From Parachlamydiales bacterium (lineage in GTDB: Bacteria; Chlamydiota; Chlamydiia; Chlamydiales; SM23-39): 5,962 nucleotides of DNA. A program made the position numbers and the translations under genes. Shown piece by piece: positions 1 through 5,707 of this stretch. The DNA lies in the NCBI GenBank assembly GCA_003151315.1, contig PLXF01000154.1:6714-12675 (forward strand). The letters are read 5' to 3'. The notes below the pieces were generated by a model, which did no database searches, had not been told where the DNA came from, and saw only the letters and a list, made by a program, of their open reading frames with translations. Numbering within the stretch: position 1 is the first letter of the stretch; every line of letters begins with the position of its first letter.

Positions 1-420
1 AACAATCAGGGCGGCAAAAGAGAGCCACACCCAGAGAGGGATGCCCGATGCTTCTAAAAGATAGAGAAATTCTTCTAAACTCTCGCCAAAAATAAATAGG
101 ATCGTATTCCAAGTGGATTGATCGAGGATCCGGTCGAGAAAATAGTCGATAATGTGGATCAGGCCGATAAAGAAGAGGGTGCCTAAAAACAGGCGATAAA
201 AAAATCGTTTCCCATATTGCTCAAGCAATGCACCGAGAAAAATCAGGCCTCCGATTTCAATGGTTGCTTGTCCGAGCGAATAGAGGAGGAAAAAGACCCT
301 GGATCCGAGGAAATAATCTTTTAAAAAGACACTGCTCGTCGATATCAAGAGCAAGAAGAGGAAAAAAAGGCCATAGTAGATATAGTTGACCTTGATGGGA
401 GGGGAGGGTGCTGGATCCAT
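1..420 (-). CDS. Multi-pass membrane protein of unknown function, N-terminal part (cut by left edge)
   Basis: An open reading frame starts with ATG at 420 and stays open to the window edge, giving 140 residues (MDPAPSPPIKV...). An in-frame TAG lies three codons upstream, so this is the first possible Met. After a short proline-rich head the protein is strongly hydrophobic, with likely membrane spans near residues 12-32, 42-64 and 76-95 and another starting near 127. Short charged loops separate them, one of which contains GESLEEF. I do not recognise the family. The alternation of spans with short loops would suit the membrane domain of a transporter or a membrane-anchored transferase, but nothing seen decides this. 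It is divergent from the HAD phosphatase gene, with 55 bp between the two starts. No clear ribosome binding site is seen. The coding call is well supported by length, composition and hydrophobic pattern; function is open. Confidence 0.8.
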   Translation of the reverse strand, partial: MDPAPSPPIKVNYIYYGLFFLFLLLISTSSVFLKDYFLGSRVFFLLYSLGQATIEIGGLIFLGALLEQYGKRFFYRLFLGTLFFIGLIHIIDYFLDRILDQSTWNTILFIFGESLEEFLYLLEASGIPLWVWLSFAALIV

Positions 421-475
421 ATGAATGGTCTATATATCTGTTCTCTCTTTTTTAAACACTTATTACATTGTTTTT

Positions 476-1156
476 ATGAAATGGGTTGAAGACTACCACC
501 TTTTTTTGTTCGATTTCGATGGGCTGCTCGTCAATACTGAGCATGTGCATTACCAGGCTTATGTGAATACTCTATCGGCAAGAGGATACGTTATCGATTG
601 GAGTTTTGAACAATTTTGCGAGGTGGCCCATTTGAATGCCACCGCTTTAAAAGAGGCTCTCTATATTAAATTTCCCGATTTAGATCCTAATTGGGACCGG
701 GTATATGCAGAAAAAAAGGCGAACTATTTACAATTGATCGAGGCGGGTCAGGTGGAACTCATGCCGGGCGTTGCCCCTCTTTTAGAAGCGCTCGCAGAAA
801 AAAAGATTCGCCGCTGTGTGGTGACCAATTCGTTGCAAGAGCAGATCGATCTGATCTGCCAGAAGATCCCCCTTTTACAAACGATTCCCCACTTCATTAC
901 ACGGGAATACTACACCCACGCCAAACCTTCTCCCGAGTGTTACCTCAAGGCGATTGCGCTCTATGGTAAAGCGGGGGATCGGATTATCGGTTTTGAAGAT
1001 AGTGTGAGGGGCTTGCAAGCCCTCAAACAAACGTCAGCTCTACCTGTCCTCATTTGCCCCTCGAACCACCCCTTAATCGAAAAAGCGATGGAAGGGGGCT
1101 CTTTGCACTACGAGTCGTTCAAGCAAATGAGCGACAGCGGTGTTTGTTTGAGGTAG
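476..1156 (+). CDS. HAD-superfamily phosphatase (beta-phosphoglucomutase / phosphoglycolate phosphatase-like)
   Basis: This 226-residue cytosolic hydrolase is predicted to remove phosphate from a small phosphorylated metabolite through an aspartyl-phosphate intermediate. All four HAD motifs are visible: motif I FDFDGLLVNTE with nucleophile D13 and acid/base D15; motif II VVTNS with T117; motif III lysine K150 in AKPSPECY; motif IV GFEDSVRG with E174 and D175. The helical segment between motifs I and II (about residues 20-95) is a type C1 cap, and the spacing and total length match the PGMB/Gph subgroup. I chose ATG 476 because HAD domains begin a few residues before motif I; the in-frame ATG at 425 would add 17 hydrophobic residues. 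No strong Shine-Dalgarno is seen for either. It converges on truA with 21 bp between stops. In C. trachomatis, as I recall, a phosphoglycolate-phosphatase-like gene also sits beside truA. The substrate cannot be told from sequence. Confidence 0.9.
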   Translation: MKWVEDYHLFLFDFDGLLVNTEHVHYQAYVNTLSARGYVIDWSFEQFCEVAHLNATALKEALYIKFPDLDPNWDRVYAEKKANYLQLIEAGQVELMPGVAPLLEALAEKKIRRCVVTNSLQEQIDLICQKIPLLQTIPHFITREYYTHAKPSPECYLKAIALYGKAGDRIIGFEDSVRGLQALKQTSALPVLICPSNHPLIEKAMEGGSLHYESFKQMSDSGVCLR

Positions 1157-1177
1157 GGACATCCTGTTCTTTCCGTT

Positions 1178-1936
1178 TTAGCAGGACGGCTTATCGTAGA
1201 GCACTTCCATGAGAAAAAGGCCGTGAGGGGGGACTGTTGCGGGCGCTTTTCGTCTGTTTTTTGCAGCCAAAATGGCTCCCATTTGTTCGGGCGTGATGCG
1301 TCCTGCCCCTGCTGCAATCAAAGCCCCCGTTAAGTTGCGGACCATTTTATAGAGGAACCCATCGGCCTCAAATTCGAGCCTTACGCCCCCTTCTTGTTCG
1401 ACGATGTCTATCCGCTTCAATGTGCGAATGGGATCGCGTGAAACGCATCCTTTTTGGGGCTCATTCGCAAAAGAGGTGAAATCGTGGGTGCCCAGTAAAG
1501 AAGCAGCAGCTCCTCGCATCAGATCGAAATCGGTTGTCTTGAAGACATGGTAGCTGTAGCGGCTATTGAACGGGTTGCTCACCCGCTCGAGGTGGAGGTG
1601 ATAGTGGTAGATTTTCGATCGGGCGCTATAGCGGGCATGGAATTTGGGGGCTACCGGCGTGATGTGGAGGATGCGGATATCGGGAGGTAAAAGAGCATTG
1701 AGAGAAAAGCGGAACTTCCATTCATCGATCTCTTGGGGCGTATCAAAATGGGCCGTTTGCCCGCGCGCGTGGACGCCTGAATCGGTTCGACCCGAGCCTG
1801 CGAGATCGGTCGGATGTCTTAAAATCGCCTCGAGAGCTAGTTGGACTCTTTTTTGAATCGAATCTTGGGATCCCTGCACTTGCCATCCGCAGTAGTTTGT
1901 CCCGTCGTAAGAGATGGTGAGTTTATAGCGAGGCAT
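1178..1936 (-). CDS. truA: tRNA pseudouridine(38-40) synthase TruA
   Basis: TruA converts uridines 38, 39 and 40 in the anticodon stem-loop of many tRNAs to pseudouridine. The 252-residue protein has the expected family length. It opens with KLTISYDGTNYCGWQ, the usual first strand with its YDG(T)xxxGWQ signature. Next comes the active-site motif GSGRTDSGVHARGQ with the catalytic aspartate at D52. Later family landmarks are the SKIYHYHLH strand (about residues 106-114), the LLGTHDFTSFAN segment (about 147-158) and FLYKMVRNLTGAL (about 194-206). Its ATG lies inside the end of ispD: the two genes overlap by 14 bp, and no Shine-Dalgarno precedes the start. Translation is therefore probably coupled to ispD in one transcript. 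The stop lies 21 bp from the stop of the convergent HAD gene, and no convincing terminator is seen between them. Identification is firm. Confidence 0.96.
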   Translation of the reverse strand: MPRYKLTISYDGTNYCGWQVQGSQDSIQKRVQLALEAILRHPTDLAGSGRTDSGVHARGQTAHFDTPQEIDEWKFRFSLNALLPPDIRILHITPVAPKFHARYSARSKIYHYHLHLERVSNPFNSRYSYHVFKTTDFDLMRGAAASLLGTHDFTSFANEPQKGCVSRDPIRTLKRIDIVEQEGGVRLEFEADGFLYKMVRNLTGALIAAGAGRITPEQMGAILAAKNRRKAPATVPPHGLFLMEVLYDKPSC

Positions 1937-2594
1937 GGCTGTTCAGCAGTGTTTGGGCGATGGTGAAATCGAAAGGAGTTGTTAATTTATAGTTTTGCGC
2001 CGATCCGGCTACAAGCTCGACCGGATGGCCCATCGATTCGACGATCGAGACATCGTCTGTTACTTGTAGATTTTTTTGGTGAACTCTCTGAAAGCCCTCG
2101 CGGATCCAATCGGCGCGTATCGCCTGAGGTGTTTGGATTTCCCAAAGTTGAGATCGATCGACCGTTTTTTCGACCCTTTTCTCTGCGTTGCCTTGTTTAA
2201 TTGTTGAGGTAATGGGGGTTGCTAAGGTTGCGGCTCCGACTCGAGAGGCTGCCTCTAGGAGGTTAAGGAGATCTTTTTTTTCTAGGAAGGGGCGGGCCGA
2301 ATCGTGCACGACAATCAGCTCGGCGTGAGGGGAACACTGTTGCAGCCCATTGTAAACTGAATCTTGCCGCCGTTTGCCGGGAGGCGCGAAAAAAAGAGGC
2401 TTGGATGAACTGTGAAAAATATTTTGATAAGCGGGATCGCAAACGACGATAATTTCCCCGATTTCGGGAATTTCCATAAACAGGTTAAAGCTGTGCAGGG
2501 CCACAGGTTGGCCGCCGAGAAGAAGAAACTGCTTCGGGTGGACCGCTCCCATGCGAGAACCAGTTCCCCCCGCAAGTAAAATTAGGCTTATCAT
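1923..2594 (-). CDS. ispD: 2-C-methyl-D-erythritol 4-phosphate cytidylyltransferase IspD
   Basis: IspD joins CTP and 2-C-methyl-D-erythritol 4-phosphate to give CDP-methylerythritol and pyrophosphate, the third step of the MEP route to isoprenoid precursors. The 223-residue protein carries the nucleotide-binding loop LLAGGTGSRMG with R14, then PKQF with K21, the pair matching E. coli R20 and K27. Further landmarks are GKRRQDSVYNGL (73-84), VVHDSARPF (95-103), TPITSTIK (126-133), DRSQLWEIQTPQA with R147, TDDVSIVE (179-186) and NYKLTTP with K203. R147 and K203 match the E. coli substrate-binding residues R157 and K213. It leads a two-gene transcript with truA (14-bp overlap). A TATAAT box lies about 50 bp upstream; the nearer upstream sequence lacks a good ribosome binding site. 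Plant plastid IspD is often reported to group with chlamydial IspD. Identification is firm. Confidence 0.96.
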   Translation of the reverse strand: MISLILLAGGTGSRMGAVHPKQFLLLGGQPVALHSFNLFMEIPEIGEIIVVCDPAYQNIFHSSSKPLFFAPPGKRRQDSVYNGLQQCSPHAELIVVHDSARPFLEKKDLLNLLEAASRVGAATLATPITSTIKQGNAEKRVEKTVDRSQLWEIQTPQAIRADWIREGFQRVHQKNLQVTDDVSIVESMGHPVELVAGSAQNYKLTTPFDFTIAQTLLNSHASL

Positions 2595-2643
2595 AGGCCA
2601 TATTCTACCAACAAAAAGGGCTTTCTTGCTAGAGAAGATAAGT

Positions 2644-2649
2644 ATTATA
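2644..2649 (-). promoter_or_regulatory. -10 box of probable ispD-truA promoter
   Basis: A perfect TATAAT on the minus strand lies 49 bp before the ispD ATG and just downstream of the SWIB terminator, so ispD-truA probably has its own promoter. I see no good -35 hexamer at 16-18 bp, where the terminator stem sits instead. A second TAGAAT close to the start (2600-2605) is too near the ATG to serve well. Confidence 0.45.
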
Positions 2650-2658
2650 AATTTCTTT

Positions 2659-2688
2659 AAAAATGCGCGGATCAGAAGGGATCCGCGC
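2659..2688 (-). terminator. Rho-independent terminator of the SWIB gene
   Basis: The minus strand shows a perfect 9-bp GC-rich stem, GCGCGGATC paired with GATCCGCGC, around a 6-nt loop, followed by A and then five T. It begins 11 bp after the SWIB stop codon and lies before the ispD -10 box. It should therefore separate the SWIB transcript from ispD-truA. Confidence 0.85.
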
Positions 2689-2699
2689 CAACAGTCCGA

Positions 2700-2963
2700 T
2701 TAAGAGAGGTGTTTGTTGACGAGTTTTGTCATCTCAAACATATTGACAGCCTTGTTTGTGCCGCCAAAAACTTTTTGGAGTTTGTCGTCTGGATTGATGT
2801 TTCTTTTGTTTTTTGGATCTTGCAGATTGTTTTTTTTGATGTAAGCCCAGAGTTTTTTTGTCACTTCTGTTCTCGGCATAGGTCCCTTGCCAACGACCGC
2901 GGTGAGTTCATCGCTAAGTTTCATAGGCTGCATAAATTTGGAGTTTTTTTGCTTAGTGGCCAT
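2700..2963 (-). CDS. Stand-alone SWIB (SWIB/MDM2) domain protein
   Basis: This 87-residue basic protein is almost entirely one SWIB domain (about residues 14-86), the fold shared with eukaryotic SWI/SNF-complex BAF60 subunits and MDM2. Visible landmarks are MKLSDELTAVVG, the helix MPRTEVTKKLWAYIKKNNL, the PKNKRNINPDDKLQKVFG segment and the closing MFEMTKLVNKHL. The first dozen residues are a lysine-rich tail. In bacteria this domain is largely a chlamydial feature, occurring both as a small protein and at the C-terminus of chlamydial topoisomerase I. A role in chromosome structure or transcription during the developmental cycle is inferred, not shown. The gene has a strong ribosome binding site, a candidate promoter and its own terminator, so it is probably transcribed alone and well expressed. 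In C. trachomatis, as I recall, a SWIB gene also lies close to ispD. The family call is firm; the cellular role is uncertain. Confidence 0.93.
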   Translation of the reverse strand: MATKQKNSKFMQPMKLSDELTAVVGKGPMPRTEVTKKLWAYIKKNNLQDPKNKRNINPDDKLQKVFGGTNKAVNMFEMTKLVNKHLS

Positions 2964-2970
2964 CTTTTTG

Positions 2971-2979
2971 TTCTCCTTT
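2971..2979 (-). promoter_or_regulatory. Strong Shine-Dalgarno of the SWIB gene
   Basis: The minus strand reads AAAGGAGAA ending 7 nt before the SWIB ATG. This is an ideal site and fixes the start at 2963. None of the other main genes here has one as good except the DUF1328 gene. Confidence 0.85.
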
Positions 2980-3028
2980 AAAAGGCTCGATTAGTTAGTG
3001 GTTTGAGTGTTGTCCCCAAAAGAAATCT

Positions 3029-3056
3029 TTTATCTCTCGAGAGGTATAATAGTCAA
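3029..3056 (-). promoter_or_regulatory. Candidate SWIB promoter with internal palindrome
   Basis: The minus strand has TTGACT (3056-3051) as a -35 hexamer, a 16-bp spacer, then GATAAA (3034-3029) as a -10. This matches the housekeeping consensus at 5 of 6 and 4 of 6 positions and would give a leader of roughly 60 nt. The perfect 10-bp palindrome CTCTCGAGAG (3034-3043) sits at the spacer/-10 junction, where a repressor site could lie. The promoter is an inference from sequence match alone. Confidence 0.45.
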
Positions 3057-3268
3057 AAAAAATCGGTTTAAGTGTCCCTGAGGGGCTCGGTTATTGCTAA
3101 CCTTTAGCTATAGGTTCTCGAGGTAAATCTCAGAGAGTCTAATCGATCCATCCATTTTTTCAGAGAGAAAAAAAATAGATTTTTTTCTGGAGAAAATCAT
3201 TTATCCTAAAAATAGAAACACCCTTTTCCTTGCGGTTAAGGTCCGTTTTTGGCAGATTCGCAATACGC

Positions 3269-3273
3269 AAGGG
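3269..3273 (+). promoter_or_regulatory. Shine-Dalgarno deciding the UGP3-like start
   Basis: AAGGG lies 7 nt before the ATG at 3281. The reading frame is open further upstream, but the only earlier start is a TTG at 3230 without a ribosome site. The ATG at 3281 (or the adjacent one at 3284) is therefore the likely start. Confidence 0.65.
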
Positions 3274-3280
3274 AAAAATC

Positions 3281-5353
3281 ATGATGCTAGAAAGTCTGGA
3301 GGCGCTTAACAATCGATTGTTACAAGCCCCTTCTTTACGAGACAAGATAGGCATCATCGACCATTTTTCTTCTTCAGACAACGAATCTTTGCCTTCCGAT
3401 GTATTATCTTTAGAAGCGCAATTTGTGCTCAAGCAATTGATCGCTATCGGGCAAGGCGGACAACTACACGACCTCGAACAGACGCGCAGAGATGAACTCA
3501 TTGAGCGCCTTTTGTTAATTGACCATTTCTATCGAGAATTAGGCGGCCTTATAGGCTACCAAATCGAAATTTTACGACGCCTTAAAAAGGGGCCCGATCC
3601 TTCTTTTGAGGGCGCGACTTTCCATTCGCCCCATTTTCACGACATCACAAGAGAGGGTAAGGAGCTACAGCGGGCGATCCTCGATGGACTAGAGGCGTTG
3701 CCGCAAACGGCTGAATTTTATCCTTTAGGCGGTGCCGCAGATCGCCTGCATTTGATCGATGAAGAGACGGGAGAAGAATTGCCGGCAGCTAAATTGCATT
3801 TTGCCGAGCGCTCCCTTCTCGCTGGGTTGATTCGGGATCTAGAGGCTCGAGAATATCTCTATTTCAAAGTATTTGGCCGATCTATCCACACTCCTATCTG
3901 CGTGATGACCTCGCCAGAAAAAGGGAATCATGAGCATATAATGGCGATTTGCGAAGAGCACCGGTGGTTTGGTCGCCCCAAAGAGCTTTTTCGGTTTTTT
4001 TCCCAACCTTTAGTCCCCGCAGTCGATGCGCAAGGGAATTGGTTGTGGCGAGGCGCCGGCCGCCCTGTATTAAAACCGGGTGGGCATGGAGCGATTTGGA
4101 AATTAGCTCGAGATGAGGGGGTTTTTCAATGGCTCCAAAGCCTAGGCGTCACCCATGCACTCGTGCGGCAAATCAACAACCCGTTAGCGGGACTCGACTA
4201 CGGTCTTTTAGCCTTTTTAGGTCTCGGTGTCGCCCACAAAAGGGTGTTCGGGTTTGTCTCATGTCCTCGATTGATCAAAGCAGCCGAAGGGGTGAATGTT
4301 CTCGTTGAAAAAAAGAAAGGGGATCGGTGTGAACGGGTATTGACGAACATCGAATATTGCGACTTTTCCCGCTTTGGGATTGAAGACGCTCCCCTAAAAG
4401 AGGGAGAGCCGTACTCCCGATTCACCTCGAATACGAACATCTTATTCGCTCATCTCCCCTCTATTCATGAAGCGGTAGATAAGTGCCCTTTTCCTGGATT
4501 GTTGATCAACTTGAAAAAGGGGAGTTATCAACTCGAAAATGGGGAAAAACGGGAAGAGATGATGGCGCGGCTCGAATCGACAATGCAAAATATTGCCGAT
4601 GTATTTATCGAAGAGGGGAGCGCAGAGATTCGGGAAACGAAAAAAACGTTTATCACCTACAATCATAGAGGCAAAACGATCTCGGCCGCAAAAAAGGCCT
4701 ATCTTCCGGGAGGCCCTTTGCAAGAAACCCCCGAGCATTGCTTTTTTGATTTATTGCGCGCCTCTTATGAGCTCCTGAGGGACGAATGCCATTTTCAGTT
4801 GCCGAATCAAAGAACTCTAGAAGAGATGTTGGCGCTCGGTCCCGAATGCGCTTTTCTCTATTACCCCGCTTTAGGGCCCCTCTATTCGATTATTTCCCAA
4901 AAGATACGCGGCGGGAAAATAGCCCTAGGTTCCGAAATGCGCCTGGAACTAGCCGACCTCGATCTTGAAGAATTGGAATTAGAAGGGAGTTTGCAAATTG
5001 TAGCGGAACAACCTTTAGCCGGTAGATGCACTTTACATCGAGTCAAGGTGTGTAATCGGGGCGTCGATTGGGCCTCTTCCAAACCTTTTTGGCGAGGGAG
5101 GTGGAGTCGAGTAGAATCGGCGAAAATTATCCTGAAAGGCAATAGTGAATTTATAGTTGAGGGGGCTCTTCTGTCTGGCGATCAAACATGGATCGTTGAA
5201 GAGGGGACACGGATGATTGTGCAAAAGGAGGGCGTCGTGAAAATCGAAACCCTCCCCATCGATCAGAGCCCCTTTTGGGACTACTTGATCGATCCTTCGA
5301 GCGAGATTTCTCTACGCCGGAGGTCCTCGTACTACCACCACGCCGAAAATTAG
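3281..5353 (+). CDS. UDP-glucose pyrophosphorylase of the plant chloroplast UGP3 type
   Basis: Predicted to make a UDP-sugar, most likely UDP-glucose, from UTP and sugar 1-phosphate in the cytosol. This 690-residue protein resembles, along most of its length, my recollection of Arabidopsis UGP3, the plastid enzyme feeding sulfolipid synthesis. Shared landmarks are GGAADRLHL (150-158) with LPAAKL (167-172), a variant of the UDPGP-family nucleotide loop; LIRDLEAREYLYFK (183-196); VMTSPEKGNHEHI (208-220); KPGGHGAIWKL (265-275); EGVNVLVEKK (336-345); TSNTNI (382-387), the counterpart of the family FNTNN motif; and RLESTMQNIADVF (430-442). The C-terminal part, with CTLHRVKVCNRGVDW (583-597) and KIILKGNSEF (615-624), looks like the beta-rich tail of the plant protein. 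The plant transit peptide is absent; about 140 helical residues precede the catalytic domain. It is divergent from SWIB, and its end overlaps the DUF1328 gene by 42 bp. Family assignment is confident; sugar preference is inferred. Confidence 0.85.
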   Translation: MMLESLEALNNRLLQAPSLRDKIGIIDHFSSSDNESLPSDVLSLEAQFVLKQLIAIGQGGQLHDLEQTRRDELIERLLLIDHFYRELGGLIGYQIEILRRLKKGPDPSFEGATFHSPHFHDITREGKELQRAILDGLEALPQTAEFYPLGGAADRLHLIDEETGEELPAAKLHFAERSLLAGLIRDLEAREYLYFKVFGRSIHTPICVMTSPEKGNHEHIMAICEEHRWFGRPKELFRFFSQPLVPAVDAQGNWLWRGAGRPVLKPGGHGAIWKLARDEGVFQWLQSLGVTHALVRQINNPLAGLDYGLLAFLGLGVAHKRVFGFVSCPRLIKAAEGVNVLVEKKKGDRCERVLTNIEYCDFSRFGIEDAPLKEGEPYSRFTSNTNILFAHLPSIHEAVDKCPFPGLLINLKKGSYQLENGEKREEMMARLESTMQNIADVFIEEGSAEIRETKKTFITYNHRGKTISAAKKAYLPGGPLQETPEHCFFDLLRASYELLRDECHFQLPNQRTLEEMLALGPECAFLYYPALGPLYSIISQKIRGGKIALGSEMRLELADLDLEELELEGSLQIVAEQPLAGRCTLHRVKVCNRGVDWASSKPFWRGRWSRVESAKIILKGNSEFIVEGALLSGDQTWIVEEGTRMIVQKEGVVKIETLPIDQSPFWDYLIDPSSEISLRRRSSYYHHAEN

Positions 5354-5488
5354 CGAAATCAAGAAGAGAACGATAAAAATAAAAAATAGGATTTTCGCAA
5401 TTTGCATGGAAATGCCTTCAACACCTCGAAAGCCGAAAAAACCGGCGATCAGTGCGACGACTAAAAAAATTAAGGCCCAAGTTAACAT
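5312..5488 (-). CDS. DUF1328 / YtjA-family small membrane protein
   Basis: This 58-residue protein begins MLTWALIFLVVALIAGFFGF and continues with two near-continuous hydrophobic stretches, residues 2-20 and 29-52, joined by RGVEGISMQIAK. The WALIFLVVALIAG start and the IAKILFFIFIVLFLISLIFG second span are the signature of the DUF1328/YtjA family of about 50-60 residues, which lies in the inner membrane and is often found beside stress-response genes. Its function is unknown. AAGGAG lies 7 nt before the ATG. The gene follows the 54-residue basic protein by 33 bp on the same strand, so they are probably cotranscribed. The C-terminal VVVVRGPPA extends past the usual end of the family and lies antisense to the last 14 codons of the UGP3-like gene. 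Identification rests on strong pattern match. Confidence 0.9.
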   Translation of the reverse strand: MLTWALIFLVVALIAGFFGFRGVEGISMQIAKILFFIFIVLFLISLIFGVVVVRGPPA

Positions 5489-5495
5489 TTCTTAT

Positions 5496-5501
5496 CTCCT
5501 T
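5496..5501 (-). promoter_or_regulatory. Shine-Dalgarno of the DUF1328 gene
   Basis: The minus strand reads AAGGAG followed by 7 nt and the ATG at 5488. The near-ideal match supports this short gene as translated. Confidence 0.8.
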
Positions 5502-5521
5502 TATGTGGCTATTCGGGACGT

Positions 5522-5686
5522 TTAAGCGCCCTTCGAATGCCGTTTTTGTTTATGGTGCTTCAGCACGGTTCTTGCCGCGACTTCTTTGGCTCGCTTCCCG
5601 TGCCGTTTTCCGGAGCTCTCCATAATGTGCTCATACATCCGCTGTTCTTTCTTGCCAACCCCTTGAATATGTTTTCCCCTAGGCAT
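5522..5686 (-). CDS. 54-residue basic protein of the family often labelled 'plasmid stabilization protein'
   Basis: The frame runs MPRGKHIQGVGKKEQRMYEH to a lysine- and histidine-rich tail ending SKGA. The MPRG start, RMYEHIMES, the KRAKEVAARTV block and the basic tail match a widespread family of small proteins with a pattern like RQYEHIKES...AEEIAARTVNK. That family is often annotated as plasmid stabilization proteins, although no function is established. The many Lys, Arg and His residues would suit nucleic-acid binding, but this is inference. The gene leads a probable two-gene operon with the DUF1328 gene 33 bp downstream. GGGGG stands only 4 nt before the ATG, a less than ideal ribosome site. 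Upstream is an extremely AT-rich region that presumably carries the promoter. Nothing here suggests a plasmid or a toxin partner. Confidence 0.82.
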   Translation of the reverse strand: MPRGKHIQGVGKKEQRMYEHIMESSGKRHGKRAKEVAARTVLKHHKQKRHSKGA

Positions 5687-5707
5687 AATTCCCCCAAGTA
5701 GTTTAGG

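Larger units (their letters stand above)
2964..3280. other. Divergent intergenic control region between SWIB and the UGP3-like gene
   Basis: This 317-bp stretch has no credible gene. From the SWIB side it holds the SWIB ribosome site and candidate promoter, then a TATAAT on the plus strand (3045-3050) that lacks a -35, an A8 run (3055-3062), a cluster of short overlapping hairpins (3076-3116) and purine- and T-rich tracts up to the UGP3-like start. A plus-strand transcript starting near 3055 would have a leader of over 200 nt. The promoter of the UGP3-like gene cannot be fixed by eye. Confidence 0.6.

Noticed and set aside
425..475. Earlier ATG at 425 extending the HAD phosphatase by 17 residues.
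   Set aside because: The extra residues precede the normal start of the HAD fold, carry no motif and would nearly meet the divergent gene's start. ATG 476 fits the family.
1157..1195. Bidirectional terminator between the convergent HAD and truA genes.
   Set aside because: Only a 5-bp stem (TCCTG/CAGGA) with a long loop is visible, and no T run follows it.
2709..2981. Long plus-strand frame antisense to the SWIB gene.
   Set aside because: It covers exactly the SWIB gene, its product is Phe/Val-rich as expected from reading Lys/Asn-rich codons backwards, and it resembles no family.
3055..3125. Minus-strand small RNA ending at the T8 run.
   Set aside because: No GC-rich stem lies directly before the T run and no promoter is evident. 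The hairpins are more simply explained as leader elements.
3230..3280. TTG start at 3230 adding 17 residues to the UGP3-like protein.
   Set aside because: It is a rare start codon without a ribosome site, whereas ATG 3281 has AAGGG at 7 nt. The added residues are basic and show no homology I recognise.
4198..5224. Several minus-strand and out-of-frame readings of 60-98 codons inside the UGP3-like gene.
   Set aside because: All lie within a gene with clear homology along its length, with no ribosome sites and no recognisable protein features.
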